Shown in pieces: positions 61,580 to 63,919 of a DNA stretch of 63,919 bases; the stretch's first letter is position 1, and the number at the start of each line of letters is the position of its first letter. The stretch comes from an uncultured Prevotella sp. (GTDB lineage: Bacteria; Bacteroidota; Bacteroidia; Bacteroidales; Bacteroidaceae). The stretch is taken from positions 1 through 63,919 of the forward strand of contig UQHJ01000006.1 of NCBI GenBank assembly GCA_900540885.1. The letters run 5' to 3'. The notes below the pieces were generated by a model. It was not told where the DNA came from, ran no database searches, and saw only the letters and a list, made by a program, of their open reading frames with translations. The position numbers and the translations under genes were made by a program.

Positions 61580-61637
61580 AAAGTTCCATACTTAGAATGT
61601 TGACTTTTGGAGGTCATAATTCTAAGTGTGGAACTTT
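61580..61637 (-). terminator. Terminator after groEL
   Basis: AAAGTTCCATACTTAGAAT pairs with ATTCTAAGTGTGGAACTTT (18 of 19), with TTTTTGTGTTTGC following on the minus strand. Confidence 0.85.
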
Positions 61638-61668
61638 AATTTCATGTTATATATGTAGATGTATCACA

Positions 61669-63297
61669 TTACATCATGCCGCCCATGCCAGGGTTAGCCA
61701 TAGGCATTTCGGGCTTATCCTCCTTCTTATCACAGATGACGCACTCAGTGGTGAGGAACATACCTGCTACAGAAGCAGCATTCTCAAGTGCTACGCGAGT
61801 TACCTTAGCGGGGTCAACGACACCTGCTGCACGCAAGTCGCCAAACTCTTCCGTCTTAGCGTTGTAGCCATAATAGCCTTCACCTTCGCGCACCTTATTG
61901 ACAATTACGGCACCCTCAATGCCAGCGTTGCGGCAGATCTGACGTAAAGGCTCTTCGATAGCACGACGAATGATGTTGATACCAGTCGTTTCGTCAGCAT
62001 TGTCGCCCTTCATTTCTTCCAATGCCTTTTGAGCACGGATGTAGGCTACGCCACCACCTGTTACGATACCTTCTTCAACGGCTGCACGAGTAGCGCAAAG
62101 GGCATCGTCGCAACGATCCTTCTTTTCTTTCTGCTCCGTTTCGCTTGCAGCACCCACTTCGAGTACGCAAACACCGCCAGAGAGTTTAGCCAAACGCTCT
62201 TGCAACTTCTCTTTGTCGTATGATGAAGTAGAGTTGCTGATTTCGTTCTTAATTTGGTTGATACGCTCTTGAATATTCTCTTTAGCGCCCTTACCGTTAA
62301 CAATTGTAGTGTTCTCCTTTGATACAGTAACCTTCTCGGCAGAACCCAACATGTCAATAGTAGCTTGTTCGAGCTTCAAGCCCTTATCTTCGCTAATTAC
62401 GACACCGCCTGTAAGTACGGCAATGTCTTCCAACATAGCCTTGCGACGATCGCCGAAGCCCGGAGCCTTAACAGCACATATCTTGAGTTGAGTGCGTAAG
62501 CGGTTGACAACCAATGTAGTCAAAGCTTCGCTATCAACGTCCTCAGCAATCACCAAGAGAGGACGACCGCTCTGAACAGCAGGTTCCAAGATAGGAAGGA
62601 AGTCCTTAATGTTAGAAATCTTCTTATCGTAAATCAAGATGTAAGGATTCTCCATTACGCACTGCATCTTTTCAGTGTCAGTAACGAAGTAAGCTGAAAG
62701 GTAGCCACGGTCAAACTGCATACCTTCGACCGTCTTCAATACTGTATCACGACCCTTTGCATCTTCGATAGTAATCACACCATTCACGCTTACAGCACGC
62801 ATACCGTCAGCGATGAGTTTACCGATTTCAGGGTCATTGTTAGCAGAGATAGTAGCTACTTGCTCTATCTTGTCATAGCTTTCGCCTACTTGTTCGCTTT
62901 GGCTCTTGATGCTCTCTACCACCTTAGCTACGGCCTTGTCAATACCGCGTTTTACGTCCAAGGGGTTAGCACCAGCAGCTACGTTCTTCATGCCTTCTGT
63001 CAAGATAGCCTGTGTCAGAACAGTAGCTGTAGTAGTACCGTCGCCAGCGTCGTCGCCAGTCTTAGAAGCTACGCTCTTAACGAGTTGTGCACCAGCATTT
63101 TGGAATGCGTCTTCCAACTCAATCTCTTTTGCCACGCTAACGCCGTCCTTCGTGATGCGAGGAGCACCAAACTTCTTGTCAATAACAACGTTGCGACCCT
63201 TCGGACCGAGTGTTACCTTTACTGCATTAGCCAATGCATCAGCACCTTCGCGCAGACGTTCGCGAGCGTCTACATCATATACTATCTCTTTTGCCAT
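61669..63297 (-). CDS. groL: Chaperonin GroEL
   Basis: 542 residues. N-terminal YDVDARERLREGADALANAV and KVTLGPKGRNVVIDK, nucleotide pocket GDDAGDGTTTATVLTQAIL, the AAVEEGIVTGGGVAYIRA signature and the GMGGMM tail. Forms the 60-kDa folding chamber with GroES, whose gene precedes it by 44 bases. Full length, single-copy features. Confidence 0.98.
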   Translation of the reverse strand: MAKEIVYDVDARERLREGADALANAVKVTLGPKGRNVVIDKKFGAPRITKDGVSVAKEIELEDAFQNAGAQLVKSVASKTGDDAGDGTTTATVLTQAILTEGMKNVAAGANPLDVKRGIDKAVAKVVESIKSQSEQVGESYDKIEQVATISANNDPEIGKLIADGMRAVSVNGVITIEDAKGRDTVLKTVEGMQFDRGYLSAYFVTDTEKMQCVMENPYILIYDKKISNIKDFLPILEPAVQSGRPLLVIAEDVDSEALTTLVVNRLRTQLKICAVKAPGFGDRRKAMLEDIAVLTGGVVISEDKGLKLEQATIDMLGSAEKVTVSKENTTIVNGKGAKENIQERINQIKNEISNSTSSYDKEKLQERLAKLSGGVCVLEVGAASETEQKEKKDRCDDALCATRAAVEEGIVTGGGVAYIRAQKALEEMKGDNADETTGINIIRRAIEEPLRQICRNAGIEGAVIVNKVREGEGYYGYNAKTEEFGDLRAAGVVDPAKVTRVALENAASVAGMFLTTECVICDKKEDKPEMPMANPGMGGMM

Positions 63298-63341
63298 GAT
63301 TGATTCAGAATTTTAAGTTGTAAAATGAATAGATTAAACAA

Positions 63342-63614
63342 TTATGCCAATACAGCGAGCACGTCGCTTTGACGCATAATCAAATACTTCTCGCCATCGA
63401 GTTCTACCTCGGTGCCAGCGTATTTGCCATATAATACGGTGTCGCCAGCCTTAAGCACCATTTCTTCGTCCTTTGTGCCATTACCTACGGCAAGCACTTC
63501 ACCCTGCAAGGGTTTTTCCTTAGCAGTGTCAGGAATAATAATACCACCAGCAGTCTTTTCTTCTGCGGGAGCGGCTTTAATCAGCACGCGGTCAGCTAAC
63601 GGTTTAATGTTCAT
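63342..63614 (-). CDS. groS: Co-chaperonin GroES
   Basis: 90 residues. IKPLADRVLIKAAPAEEKTA with the mobile loop TAGGIIIPDTAKEKPLQGEV, AVGNGTKDEE, and VLYGKYAGTEVELDGEKYLI. Lid of the GroEL chamber. First gene of the groES-groEL operon. Confidence 0.98.
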   Translation of the reverse strand: MNIKPLADRVLIKAAPAEEKTAGGIIIPDTAKEKPLQGEVLAVGNGTKDEEMVLKAGDTVLYGKYAGTEVELDGEKYLIMRQSDVLAVLA

Positions 63615-63836
63615 AGTTGTATTGCTATTTTTTTGTTTTATTGTTATTAATCGTATTATGAGTACTTCTTTTTGTTATTTCTCTTAAGGCACTCACTTTC
63701 GTATATGCTAAAAGTGTGCCAAAAGTTCTATTATGCAATTTAAAATGTTCATTATTCCATTTTGACAGCGTTTGCCGACAATGTGTCAGTCAGTGTACTT
63801 ATACTTATATATATATTATAGGTATGGAGCGCATTT
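63615..63836 (-). promoter_or_regulatory. groES-groEL upstream region
   Basis: No TAnnTTTG box and no canonical CIRCE element (TTAGCACTC-N9-GAGTGCTAA) are present. A partial inverted repeat GGCACTCACTTT ... AAAAGTGTGCC lies at 63686-63719 and a TGACA ... TGTCA pair at 63763-63788. Either could be a heat-shock operator, but I cannot assign one. Confidence 0.35.
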
Positions 63837-63919
63837 AACAAACTGCAATTTAGCGTCCTCACCTGGGGGCGACGCGTCCCCGCGTCGGCATTGCCAACTT
63901 GGGGTTCGATGCCCCAAGC
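63837..63919. repeat. Family A-like left end running off the window
   Basis: AACAAACTGCAATTTAGCG then a GC-rich stretch with GGGGGCGACGCGTCCCC, CGACGCGGGGACGCG-type pairing and TTGGGGTTCGATGCCCCAA. The terminus is that of family A, the core is a third type. The matching right end would lie beyond the window. Confidence 0.6.

Noticed and set aside
63763..63788. CIRCE or HrcA operator before groES.
   Set aside because: TGACA...TGTCA and GGCACTC...GTGTGCC are only partial inverted repeats and do not match the CIRCE consensus.
63886..63919. TTGGGGTTCGATGCCCCAA resembling a tRNA T-arm.
   Set aside because: No acceptor, D or anticodon arm fits; it is a perfect hairpin in a GC-rich repeat that leaves the window.

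Overview
The window is a chromosomal segment of a Bacteroidota, most likely a Prevotellaceae member. The evidence is the many Bacteroidota-type -7 promoter boxes (TAnnTTTG), an EF-G2-type elongation factor, a subtilase with a type IX secretion C-terminal sorting tail, an SufB-independent set of core genes in typical Bacteroidales order (purH-mreB-mreC-mreD-mrdA-rodA), a TonB-dependent receptor, dipeptidyl peptidase IV and a DUF4105 lipoprotein-acyltransferase-like protein. No rRNA or tRNA gene was seen.

Layout. 1-12.4 kb: EF-G2 paralogue lacking the switch II histidine, an Fsr-like MFS exporter, an XRE regulator plus helical protein, a 1.5-kb AT-rich gene-free stretch, holA, AMP nucleosidase, a stand-alone HsdR-N nuclease domain, queA and a Nudix hydrolase. 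12.4-21.8 kb: a complete type I-C CRISPR-Cas locus (18 repeats, 17 spacers; leader; cas2, cas1, cas4, cas7c, cas8c with a probable internal Cas11c start, cas5c, cas3), all read leftward. Its cas3 carries a frameshift just after helicase motif VI. 21.8-27 kb: TPR protein, fabI, a decayed RecG-like/AlbA_2 remnant and an AbiE-type toxin-antitoxin pair. 27-45.7 kb: TonB receptor, T9SS subtilase, secA, a PafA-like protein without its catalytic residues, DUF4105 protein, CapD-like dehydratase, a tiny helicase-associated-domain gene bracketed by repeats, a cupin and DPP IV. 45.7-54.7 kb: the cell-elongation operon headed by a purH that contains only the IMP cyclohydrolase domain, then purA. 54.9-63.9 kb: thioesterase, aroB, a membrane FMN/4Fe-4S protein, an exported nitroreductase, an EamA transporter, an ATP-grasp-like protein, an orphan LytTR regulator and groES-groEL.

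The most striking non-coding content is a set of dispersed palindromic repeat families in almost every long intergenic gap. The largest family (called A here) shares a CTGCAATTT terminal inverted repeat but has concentric, interchangeable cores, so copies range from about 85 to 440 bp. Other families are B (GTTTCA-rich, about 360 bp, 2 copies), C (185-bp element with a TAAGTAGGTATTCAAA end), D (about 100 bp, 4 copies, two of them flanking one small gene), E (GGGCTGAAAGCCC hairpin), F (9-mer GTTAACAAG hairpins) and G (GTGCAAAT minisatellites). No transposase is present in the window, so these look like non-autonomous or REP/MITE-like elements.
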